Assembly (NCBI GenBank): GCA_964405835.1
Contig: CAYOPN010000001.1
Location: 58,113 to 122,112, forward strand
Source of the DNA: JAJVIP01 sp964405835
Lineage (GTDB): Bacteria > Elusimicrobiota > Elusimicrobia > F11
Direction of reading: 5' to 3'
DNA: 64,000 nucleotides
Every line of letters starts with the position of its first letter. The stretch's first letter is position 1. The notes beneath the pieces are model-generated. The model made no database searches, was not told the DNA's origin, and was given only the letters and a program-made list of their open reading frames with translations. This document shows, piece after piece, positions 46,615 through 52,743 of this stretch. A program made the position numbers and the translations under genes.

Positions 46615-47231
46615 GATTTGCCTCCGGCCATTTCACGAACCTGTTTGTTGCCGTCTCTTTTCAGCTTTTTGAGCGCCGCTTTGGATTCTTTGGTGTTGTG
46701 TTTCTTGAGGCCGAACGCCACCTGCTTGCGAACAAAGGGGTCTTGGTCGTCCGCGGCCTGGGACAATGCCGCCGCAGCCGCCGGTGATTTGGAAAGGGAC
46801 AGCGAACGCGCGACCGCCATGCGGACGGAATTCGAAGGGTTGGTTTTCAACGCCGCAATCAGCGCATCAACAACGCCCGGGTTTTGAACGTAGTTGCCCA
46901 ATTCTTGAGCAGCGCCGGTTTGGACCATCGGGTCGGTGTCGGTTTTCAGCGATTCCAGCAGCGTGTCGGAAATTCCGGGCTCTTGCGAGCGGATGATGTC
47001 CTGGTTCAGGCGATGGCGTTTCAGCGGATTTTTCTCGGATGTCCGTGCAGTGCGGATTTCCTTGAGCGTCGGTGTACGATGTTGTTTTTTATCTTCTGCA
47101 ATTAAACCGGTTGAACAAATTCCACCCACGAAAACAAAAACGGTCGCCCAGAGGCGTGTGGCTTTGAATATCGCACACGCGCGCGCGAAAAAGAAAAACT
47201 TATATATATGGGCGAACTGCGATTGATTCAC
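46611..47231 (-). CDS. Exported HEAT-repeat protein
   Basis: About 206 residues. A hydrophobic N-terminal segment (FFFFARAC, then LWATVFVFVGGICSTGLIA) is a signal peptide or membrane anchor. HEAT-like helical repeats follow, e.g. DPMVQTGAAQELGNYVQNPG, NSVRMAVARSLSLSKSPAAA and DPFVRKQVAFGLKKHNTKES. HEAT repeats are protein-binding scaffolds with no set chemistry. Its TGA overlaps the giant gene's GTG start (GTGA), so the two are probably translationally coupled, which suggests a role in making or exporting the giant protein. A GTG at 47229-47231 is preferred, with GGAGGGAAGGG just upstream; another GTG lies nine codons earlier. A palindromic repeat overlaps that ribosome-binding region. Confidence 0.8.
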   Translation of the reverse strand: MNQSQFAHIYKFFFFARACAIFKATRLWATVFVFVGGICSTGLIAEDKKQHRTPTLKEIRTARTSEKNPLKRHRLNQDIIRSQEPGISDTLLESLKTDTDPMVQTGAAQELGNYVQNPGVVDALIAALKTNPSNSVRMAVARSLSLSKSPAAAAALSQAADDQDPFVRKQVAFGLKKHNTKESKAALKKLKRDGNKQVREMAGGKS

Positions 47232-47242
47232 GATTATCCCTT

Positions 47243-47274
47243 CCCTCCTACGCCACACGACGGCTACGGAGGGC
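47243..47274. repeat. GC-rich REP-like palindrome over the HEAT gene's ribosome-binding site
   Basis: CCCTCCTACGCC (47243-47254) pairs, with three central mismatches, with GGCTACGGAGGG (47262-47273). Read on the minus strand, the arm nearest the HEAT start contains GGAGGG, the Shine-Dalgarno candidate. The palindrome belongs to the same family as 47319-47346 and, more loosely, 2036-2063. Confidence 0.65.
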
Positions 47275-47318
47275 GTTGTCCCTTAAACCCTTTTTCTGAT
47301 TCAACTAGACAGGAGCTT

Positions 47319-47346
47319 GCCCTCCGAAGCTTTAGCGTAGGAGGGC
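47319..47346. repeat. GC-rich REP-like palindrome
   Basis: GCCCTCC at 47319-47325 and GGAGGGC at 47340-47346 form a perfect seven-base outer stem around GAAGCTTTAGCGTA. It lies between the small secreted gene (stop at 47361) and the HEAT gene. A further degenerate copy seems to follow at about 47346-47375 (GCGGAGGAGGCGGG), running into the 3' end of the small gene. Confidence 0.65.
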
Positions 47347-47360
47347 GGGTGAGGCAGGGA

Positions 47361-47846
47361 TTAGCGGAGGAGGCGGGTCGAGGAAATGACGAGGTGAATT
47401 AAAAATGAAAACGCATCGCCGGTATCGCGGGCCGCGCGTTGCGGCGAGGCAACCAACGGTGCGACGACGGAACTGCTGCTGGAAATTTTTATTTGGGCTT
47501 TCTTCGCGATGATCCACGAAATCACCGGTTCCAGCAAAACGCGGCGCGCCGTTTTTAAGACGCCGGCGAATCCGTCCCAATTTGAATTTAAAAGCGCCAA
47601 CATTTGCATCTTAATCGGGGTCAGTGAATTCAAAAGCATTCGGTTCAGTGATTTGGAAAATAACTCCACAAGACGTACTTGTGCGGTGTGGCGAAGCGGT
47701 CGGTTGAGCGCGTCGCGCGCATCCAAGTCAGAAGTGACAAGCGCTTCGGCGGGGATGGTGATGGAAATTTGAAGAGGGGCCGCGTGGATAATTCCCGCGG
47801 TCAGGACCAGGGTCAGAAAAACGATTGTCTGGGTGATATTTTTCAT
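47361..47846 (-). CDS. Small secreted protein of unknown function
   Basis: 161 residues with a clear signal peptide (KNITQTIVFLTLVLTAGIIH, cleavage near HAA/PLQ). The mature part is mostly helical and Leu-rich, with a hydrophobic segment around residues 103-115 (RVLLEPVISWIIAKKAQ). I do not recognise a family. The last 20 or so codons run into REP-like palindromic DNA, so the C-terminus (RAARDTG to STRLLR) may be an accreted tail. No good Shine-Dalgarno sequence precedes the ATG at 47844-47846. The gene stands between folD and the HEAT/giant unit, in the same orientation. Confidence 0.55.
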   Translation of the reverse strand: MKNITQTIVFLTLVLTAGIIHAAPLQISITIPAEALVTSDLDARDALNRPLRHTAQVRLVELFSKSLNRMLLNSLTPIKMQMLALLNSNWDGFAGVLKTARRVLLEPVISWIIAKKAQIKISSSSSVVAPLVASPQRAARDTGDAFSFLIHLVISSTRLLR

Positions 47847-47902
47847 GGCGGATGAAAGTCACAGTTAATGTAACCGCCGTCCGCCAAAAGTCCAATGAAA
47901 AT

Positions 47903-48766
47903 TTAATGAAATTCTGATAACAAAACAGTGTTTTTCAGCAACATTGCGACCGTCATCACACCGACTCCTCCCGGGACCGGTGTGATCCAAGAAGCGACCT
48001 TCGAAACCGCGGCAAAATCGACATCGCCTTTGAGGCCGGCTTCAGTTCTAGAGATACCAACATCAATGACAACCGCGCCGGGCTTAACCCAATCGCCTTT
48101 GACGAACTCTTTTTGACCCAAAGCGGCCACCAGGATGTCCGCTTTTCTGCACACATCAGCAATATTGGCCGTTTTGGAGTGAGCTATGGTCACCGTGGCG
48201 TCTAGGCTTAAAAGTAATTGAGCTACAGGCTTTCCCACCAATGTTGAACGCCCAAGAACAACTGCATTTTTGCCCGCTACGGGAATCTTTTCCGTCAACA
48301 ACATGTGAATCACGCCGTAAGGAGTGCACGAAAGCGGAATACCGGAGGCGCTGATCTCGGCCCAGTTCTTCAAACGGCCCAACAGACCTTGGTTCATCGG
48401 ATGCAGACCGTCCGCGTCTTTTTTTGGAGAAATGGCGTTGATGATCGGTTCCGGATCGAGGTGTTTCGGCAACGGCAGTTGAACAATGATGCCGTGGACC
48501 TTGGGGTCGCTGTTCAACTCCTGGACTTTCTTCAGCAAATCGGCCTGAGAAATGTTTCCGGGAAGCGCGCAATGGATGGATTCCAGTCCGTTTTCCTGAC
48601 ACTTTTTAATTTTTTGCCCGACATAAACATGGGACGCAGGGTCATCACCGACCAACACGGTCGCGAGGCCCGGTTTGATGTTTTTTTTGGCCAGGGCCGC
48701 GCAACGTCTTTTGATATCGGCGTACACATCGGCCGAGATTTTTTTTCCATCCAGGATTTGCGCCAT
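47903..48766 (-). CDS. folD: Bifunctional methylenetetrahydrofolate dehydrogenase/cyclohydrolase
   Basis: 287 residues, normal for FolD. The cytosolic enzyme interconverts 5,10-methylene-THF and 10-formyl-THF in one-carbon metabolism. Visible motifs include HVYVGQKIKKC (Tyr48 and Lys52, the catalytic YxxxK), QLPLPKHLD, PCTPYG-like SCTPYGVIHML, GRSTLVGKPVA for the nucleotide-binding site and PGGVGVMTVAMLL near the C-terminus. The second ATG (48764-48766) is chosen because GGGAG lies six bases upstream. The first ATG overlaps the preceding gene's stop but abuts the SD. A perfect 20-base palindrome lies ten bases upstream of the start, inside the previous gene. GlyA in the same block feeds the same folate pool. 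Confidence 0.96.
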   Translation of the reverse strand: MAQILDGKKISADVYADIKRRCAALAKKNIKPGLATVLVGDDPASHVYVGQKIKKCQENGLESIHCALPGNISQADLLKKVQELNSDPKVHGIIVQLPLPKHLDPEPIINAISPKKDADGLHPMNQGLLGRLKNWAEISASGIPLSCTPYGVIHMLLTEKIPVAGKNAVVLGRSTLVGKPVAQLLLSLDATVTIAHSKTANIADVCRKADILVAALGQKEFVKGDWVKPGAVVIDVGISRTEAGLKGDVDFAAVSKVASWITPVPGGVGVMTVAMLLKNTVLLSEFH

Positions 48767-48768
48767 TG

Positions 48769-49659
48769 TCATCTCCCTGCCTGCCGGCAGGCAGGCATAA
48801 ATAATCGTAGAGCTTTCGGAAGCACTGAAAAATCCAAAAAGCGGACCGGGTTTTCGAACGCTTTTTCTCCATCAACTTGCGGATACAGATCTTTGTCCGA
48901 CTGAAAACGAAGCAAATTAAAATCGACCCGAAACGTCTGTTTTCCAGCGAGCGAGCCGCCCAACCGGCCTTTCAAAAACTTTAACAAAAGACGCCGCGGC
49001 GGCTGGGGCCCTTCGAAAAAACCGTTCAACACGCCGTCGTCCGGCTCGACCGATTTATCAAAGTGGAGACCGCAATTGAAATAGGGCGCGTTGAACACAA
49101 TGCCCATCAAGGCGCGGCGCGTTTCAAAATGAGTGGCCCCGTCTTGTTTCCATTCGAGGTCCAATTTTTTATCGGTGAAAGCGGAAATGTCCCGGAGCGC
49201 GTTGGAGGAACGGCCGATCGAAGATGGTTCGCGGCCAAAACCAGCGTTGTTTAAAAAAGTACGGCGTTCGGCGCCTGAAGACAACAACCCAACATCGATT
49301 GTGCGCTCTTGTTGACCGCCCTTGCCTTCTTTTTCCCTCCATTTTTCCCAGGAAGGGACTTCCATTTTCCGCGCGAAATCATTGCACGTTCCGGCCGGGA
49401 CCAACGCCACCGACACGCGATCGAGCGCGTTCAAATTGTAGAGCGATTGCACCACGCGGTTGAGCGTGCCGTCCCCGCCCCATACCGCAATATTCGAGTG
49501 GCCTTCGTTGACGGCCCACTGCACGACCGTTTCCAGATGGGTCGGGTGGCTCTTGCGCTCAATCCACATGGACGGATACTGCGCGTGTTTATCGAAGAAC
49601 CGGCGCACGGCCCTGGTCTTTGCTTTGTTGGGGTTGAGAATATGGAAAAAGTTTTTCAT
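48769..49659 (-). CDS. Diacylglycerol kinase-like lipid kinase (YegS/LCB5 family)
   Basis: 296 residues. The family phosphorylates diacylglycerol or related lipids and sphingoid bases. The nucleotide-binding signature GGDGTLNRVV is at residues 61-70, followed by VPAGTCNDFAR, LNNAGFG and a DGVLNGFF segment, in the usual order. The specific lipid cannot be read from sequence. An ATG at 49657-49659 overlaps the upstream stop (ATGA) and starts exactly at the conserved KNFFHILNPN; 13 upstream codons are ignored. The C-terminal residues MPACRQAGR are encoded by a 20-base palindrome (48776-48795) and look like an accreted tail. It overlaps the folD leader. Confidence 0.88.
   Translation of the reverse strand: MKNFFHILNPNKAKTRAVRRFFDKHAQYPSMWIERKSHPTHLETVVQWAVNEGHSNIAVWGGDGTLNRVVQSLYNLNALDRVSVALVPAGTCNDFARKMEVPSWEKWREKEGKGGQQERTIDVGLLSSGAERRTFLNNAGFGREPSSIGRSSNALRDISAFTDKKLDLEWKQDGATHFETRRALMGIVFNAPYFNCGLHFDKSVEPDDGVLNGFFEGPQPPRRLLLKFLKGRLGGSLAGKQTFRVDFNLLRFQSDKDLYPQVDGEKAFENPVRFLDFSVLPKALRLFMPACRQAGR
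48776..48795. repeat. Perfect 20-base palindrome inside a gene end
   Basis: CCTGCCTGCCGGCAGGCAGG is perfectly self-complementary. It encodes the terminal residues of the lipid-kinase gene and sits just before folD's Shine-Dalgarno sequence. Palindromes of this kind that add 'PACRQAGR'-like tails to proteins are, to my recollection, dispersed in several uncultured-phylum genomes. Confidence 0.85.
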
Positions 49660-50648
49660 GAGCGGAAACGCTTGAACGCTTTTTCGGTTTCCGCCCATAC
49701 CACCGCGGGACGTTCCGAGAGGACCGTGTCCAACAACTCACCGCCGTCGTAACTCCAGGCCGCGATGTGGGTGACGCCTTGTTTTACGGCGGCCTCGACG
49801 GCAATACCGATTTCGGGTTCTTTGCCGGTCGGCAACCGCATCGCCTGTACCCACACTTGCGAGCCCTTGTTATTTTTCTGAGCGTGTTCGACGACGTATT
49901 TTGAAAATTCCGCCACATGAGCCGCCGGCTCGCGTTTAAAGCGCCAGTGCCAATAAGGATCGCAGCCGAAAATATCCAGGTCCTTCAAGGCCGCCGCGCC
50001 CTTCCAGAGTATGTCGTATTCTTCGTGGCCCTTGTAGGCGTACAGGCAAATGGCGTTTTTCATCCCTTTCGAATGGGAAAAGGCCATGCCTTCCTCCAGG
50101 AAAGACCCAATGGTGTCCCTCCGGAACTCGCGCGCCTGGTCATTTAACCGTGATGGCAATTTGGAGCCGTATTTCCGTTTAAAGAGGTCCTGACAGGTTT
50201 CGCACGTGCAGGAATATATCCCTTCGAGTTCCCACGCCAGCTCGAACGCCATGTGCGGTTCGTCCCAGAAAATGACTTGGCCGCCCATGTCCCGCACGCT
50301 CAAGATCCATTCCTTGACGTAAGACCTCCATTCGGGGCGGTTCATGCAGGCCGCGGGCACTTGTTGGCCGTTCGATAACAATTGCCAGGACGTCCGGTGT
50401 TCTAGCAGGAATTGGGAAGAGGACTCGCCGCCAAAAACGCCGCCCAGTCCCCATGGATCCACCCAGACCTCGAGGCCCGCCTTGCGCGTTTCCTGGAAAA
50501 TTTTCGCCATGACCGCCTTGTGATACACCAGGTCGTTTTCGTTTACGGTATGGACAATGTAGTTGCAGCTTTCGGCAATGCGCTTAAAATCCTCGCGCGC
50601 GTGGGAGAGGTACCGGTTGCCGAAATAGGAGACGCCGAATTGCGTCAT
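49656..50648 (-). CDS. Putative glycoside hydrolase-like TIM-barrel protein
   Basis: 330 residues without a signal peptide, so probably cytosolic. The sequence has the alternating pattern of a TIM barrel: FGVSYFGNRYL, AGLEVWVDPWGLGG, GQVIFWDEPHM, NAICLYAYKG, LDIFGCDPYWHW and GVTHIAAWSYDGG. A CxCxxC cluster (YSCTCETCQDLFKRKYG) follows the DEP strand, as in several GH-A-like hypothetical proteins. The Glu of WDEPH and the Asp of FGCDPYW are candidate active-site residues by position only. The substrate is unknown. The gene begins ten bases after yajQ and overlaps the lipid-kinase start by four bases. Confidence 0.6.
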   Translation of the reverse strand: MTQFGVSYFGNRYLSHAREDFKRIAESCNYIVHTVNENDLVYHKAVMAKIFQETRKAGLEVWVDPWGLGGVFGGESSSQFLLEHRTSWQLLSNGQQVPAACMNRPEWRSYVKEWILSVRDMGGQVIFWDEPHMAFELAWELEGIYSCTCETCQDLFKRKYGSKLPSRLNDQAREFRRDTIGSFLEEGMAFSHSKGMKNAICLYAYKGHEEYDILWKGAAALKDLDIFGCDPYWHWRFKREPAAHVAEFSKYVVEHAQKNNKGSQVWVQAMRLPTGKEPEIGIAVEAAVKQGVTHIAAWSYDGGELLDTVLSERPAVVWAETEKAFKRFRS

Positions 50649-50657
50649 TCCGCGGCC

Positions 50658-51158
50658 CTAGCGGTAGTTCGTGAATTGCAGCGGAATATCATAGTCCTTG
50701 GATTTGAGCAGCGCGATGGCTTGTTGCAGCGCGTCGCGCGATTTGGAGGTGACGCGCACTTGTTCGCTCTGAATTGAAGGGGTGACTTTCAGTTTGGCGG
50801 CCTTGATATCGGCCACCATCTGCTTGGCCTTGTCGGAAGGAATGCCTTGTTTGATTTTGACCAGTTGGCGGACCGTGGCGCCGAGCGCGGTCTCGATTTT
50901 CTGAAAATCGAGCGCTTTTTGCTCAATGCCGCGTTTCGCGATGCGCGAACGGAGAATTTCCACCACGCTTTTTAGTTTTCCCTCGTCATCGGACGTGAGC
51001 GTGATGGTGCCAGCCTTTTTGTCCAATTCAAATTTGGAGATGCTGCCTCGGAAATCGAAGCGCACCGTGAGCTCCTTACTCGCCGCGTTGATGCAGTCGT
51101 CCATGACCTGCATGTCAATCTTTGAAACCACATCAAATGATGATTCATCTGTTGCCAT
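50658..51158 (-). CDS. yajQ: YajQ-family nucleotide-binding protein
   Basis: 166 residues, the usual family length. Conserved blocks are SSFDVVSKIDMQVMDDCINA, RFDFRGS, LDFQKIE, KIKQGI, AKQMV..IK..KLKVTPSIQ, VRVTSKSRDALQ and the C-terminal DIPLQFTNYR. YajQ proteins bind nucleotides; some plant-pathogen members bind cyclic di-GMP. The exact role here is unknown. GAGGAG lies six bases before the ATG, and the ATG overlaps the RNase H stop by one base (TAATG). Confidence 0.95.
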   Translation of the reverse strand: MATDESSFDVVSKIDMQVMDDCINAASKELTVRFDFRGSISKFELDKKAGTITLTSDDEGKLKSVVEILRSRIAKRGIEQKALDFQKIETALGATVRQLVKIKQGIPSDKAKQMVADIKAAKLKVTPSIQSEQVRVTSKSRDALQQAIALLKSKDYDIPLQFTNYR

Positions 51159-51574
51159 TAATGACTCCTCTGATCTATTCCCCGGTTCGCCAATTTGTCG
51201 GCGATCCGCTGGTTTGGGTCTTCGCGCCGCACGTGCGTGAACGTGACCGATTCGAATTTTGACATAAGCCCTTTGACCTCCGCGAAAAACTTCTTCATCC
51301 CTTCGTGCTTGACCCGGTACTGCCCGTTCAATTGCCGCACCACGAGCTCGCTATCGAGAAAACACTGAACGACGGTCGCTTTCATTTCGAGCGCCCGCGA
51401 CAAAGCCAGCAAAAGCGCCCGGTACTCCGCCTCGTTGTTTGTGGCGGTGCCGACGTATTCGGATACCTCGGCCAACACGCCCCCCTTTTCATCCAATAAA
51501 TACGCGCCGATCCCGGCGTGCCCGGGATTCCCGCGGGACGCCCCGTCCGTGTAGGTGATGATTTTCTTGCTCAT
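51158..51574 (-). CDS. rnhA: Ribonuclease HI family protein
   Basis: 138 residues. It would cleave the RNA strand of RNA-DNA hybrids. The four acidic catalytic residues fall in place: Asp10 (ITYTDGASRGNPG), Glu48 (TNNEAEYRAL), Asp74 (CFLDSELVV) and Asp126 (QRIADKLANRG). The pattern is that of the short bacterial RNase H / reverse-transcriptase-like subfamily without an HBD domain. The ATG at 51572-51574 overlaps the wecB stop (ATGA); a longer in-frame start 17 codons upstream would overlap wecB further and add a non-conserved leader. Confidence 0.92.
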   Translation of the reverse strand: MSKKIITYTDGASRGNPGHAGIGAYLLDEKGGVLAEVSEYVGTATNNEAEYRALLLALSRALEMKATVVQCFLDSELVVRQLNGQYRVKHEGMKKFFAEVKGLMSKFESVTFTHVRREDPNQRIADKLANRGIDQRSH

Positions 51575-52740
51575 GCGCGGGGTCGGAACGGAGCGGGCTT
51601 TGTTTTCGACAAACCGAAATACCATTTGATCGCTTGCGCGATACGGGCGGAAGCGTTTCCATCTCCGTACGGGTTCACGGCGTTGGCGATTTTCCGATAA
51701 TACGCGCGGTCGTTAAGAAGGCGCGAGAATTGGCCTTCTATTTTGCGTGGATCCGTTCCCACCAAGAGAACGGTGCCGGCGCGAACCGCCTCGGGGCGTT
51801 CGGTAACGTCGCGCAAAACCAAAACGGGTTTTCCCAAAGACGGCGCTTCCTCTTGCAACCCGCCCGAGTCGGTGATCACAAGCGTGCTCGCCTTCATGGT
51901 TCGCACGAGATCCGTGTAGTCAAGCGGCTCGAACAAATGGATATTTGATCGCTTCCCCAAAATACGCCGCGCGGGCCCCTGCACGTTCGGATTCGGATGC
52001 ACCGGATAGATCCACTGCACATCCGGAAATTTTCGACAAAGCGAAAGAACCGATTGCAGCACGCGCGCGAACGGACGCCCAAAGTTCTCCCTTCGATGCG
52101 CCGTCATCAGGGCCATTCGGCCCTTGGTTGCTTCAACGCGGTGAACCAAAGCGCCGAGATGCGTATTAAGAAAGGGACGGGGCGATCGAACGGTTTCCAG
52201 AAGCGCGTCGATGACGGTGTTGCCGGTGATGAAGAGACGGCCTTTGGGTTTATTTTCTTTGAGCAAGTTGCGCTGCGATTCAGCGGTGGGACAAAAATAG
52301 AGCGACGCGAGAATATCCGTCACTTGGCGGTTGGCCTCTTCAGGATAGGGGCGGGAAAGATCAAAAGTCCGAAGGCCCGCTTCCACATGCCCCACGGGGA
52401 TCTGCTTATAATAGGAAGCCAGCGCTCCCGCCAAGGTTGTCGTTGTATCGCCATGCACAAGCACCATATCGGGTCTTTCGCGGTCCAGCGCCGGTCCAAA
52501 CCGTTCCAGCACGCGCGTGGTAATCCCGGAAAGAGTTTGCCCGGACGTCATGATGTCCAGGTCAATGTTCGATCGGATGCGGAACGCCTTCAGCACCTGA
52601 TCAAGCATGCCGCGGTGCTGAGCGCTGACGGCCACCACCACGCTGAACGCGCGGTCTTCCTGCAGACGCTGGATAACCGGCGCCATCTTGATGGCCTCGG
52701 GACGCGTTCCAAAAAAACAAAGAATTTTTTTTCGTTTCAT
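51571..52740 (-). CDS. wecB: UDP-N-acetylglucosamine 2-epimerase
   Basis: 389 residues, typical of the non-hydrolysing epimerase. It converts UDP-GlcNAc to UDP-ManNAc for envelope polysaccharides. Motifs: FFGTRPEAIKMAPV, VLVHGDTTTTLAG (Asp98), VGHVEAGLRT (Glu120), PYPEEANRQ (Glu134/Glu135), TGNTVIDAL, TAHRRENFG, YPVHPNP, and DSGGLQEEAPSLGKPVLVLRDVTERPEA. The gene starts four bases from the WecA-like transferase stop; no strong Shine-Dalgarno is seen, consistent with coupled translation. In Bacillus the homologue mnaA is likewise close to glyA. Confidence 0.96.
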   Translation of the reverse strand: MKRKKILCFFGTRPEAIKMAPVIQRLQEDRAFSVVVAVSAQHRGMLDQVLKAFRIRSNIDLDIMTSGQTLSGITTRVLERFGPALDRERPDMVLVHGDTTTTLAGALASYYKQIPVGHVEAGLRTFDLSRPYPEEANRQVTDILASLYFCPTAESQRNLLKENKPKGRLFITGNTVIDALLETVRSPRPFLNTHLGALVHRVEATKGRMALMTAHRRENFGRPFARVLQSVLSLCRKFPDVQWIYPVHPNPNVQGPARRILGKRSNIHLFEPLDYTDLVRTMKASTLVITDSGGLQEEAPSLGKPVLVLRDVTERPEAVRAGTVLLVGTDPRKIEGQFSRLLNDRAYYRKIANAVNPYGDGNASARIAQAIKWYFGLSKTKPAPFRPRA

Positions 52741-52743
52741 GAT

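Larger units (their letters stand above)
22205..45332 (-). repeat. Class A Ig-like repeats of the giant protein (about 61 copies)
   Basis: I count 61 copies of a unit averaging about 126 residues. Consensus in order: D..PT..I..P......sL..ISGTASD, V..V.I.I, YWNGs.W, W..a....W.Y..p..W..G..Y.V..RA.D.AGN, then T.FTYD leading into the next unit. This matches bacterial Ig-like domains with the GTASDxSGVxxVxVxI...ATDxAGN signature (Big_7/Big_13-like; exact family not tested). The YWNG element is an added, nearly invariant aromatic motif. Copies vary considerably in sequence and in loop length, apart from one recent five-unit duplication (35405-39168). Only two units contain cysteines. Confidence 0.9.

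Noticed and set aside
22205..45332. CRISPR array or simple tandem DNA repeat in the periodic region
   Set aside because: Periodicity is about 375 bases, coding, and diverged between units; there are no short identical repeats with unique spacers.
2197..46614. Non-ribosomal peptide or polyketide megasynthase
   Set aside because: No adenylation, ketosynthase or carrier motifs; the protein has a signal peptide and Ig-like repeats throughout.
46611..47231. Lipoprotein signal at the Cys in the HEAT protein's hydrophobic segment (GGIC)
   Set aside because: The residues before Cys do not fit the [LVI]-[ASTVI]-[GAS]-C lipobox, so lipidation is not claimed.
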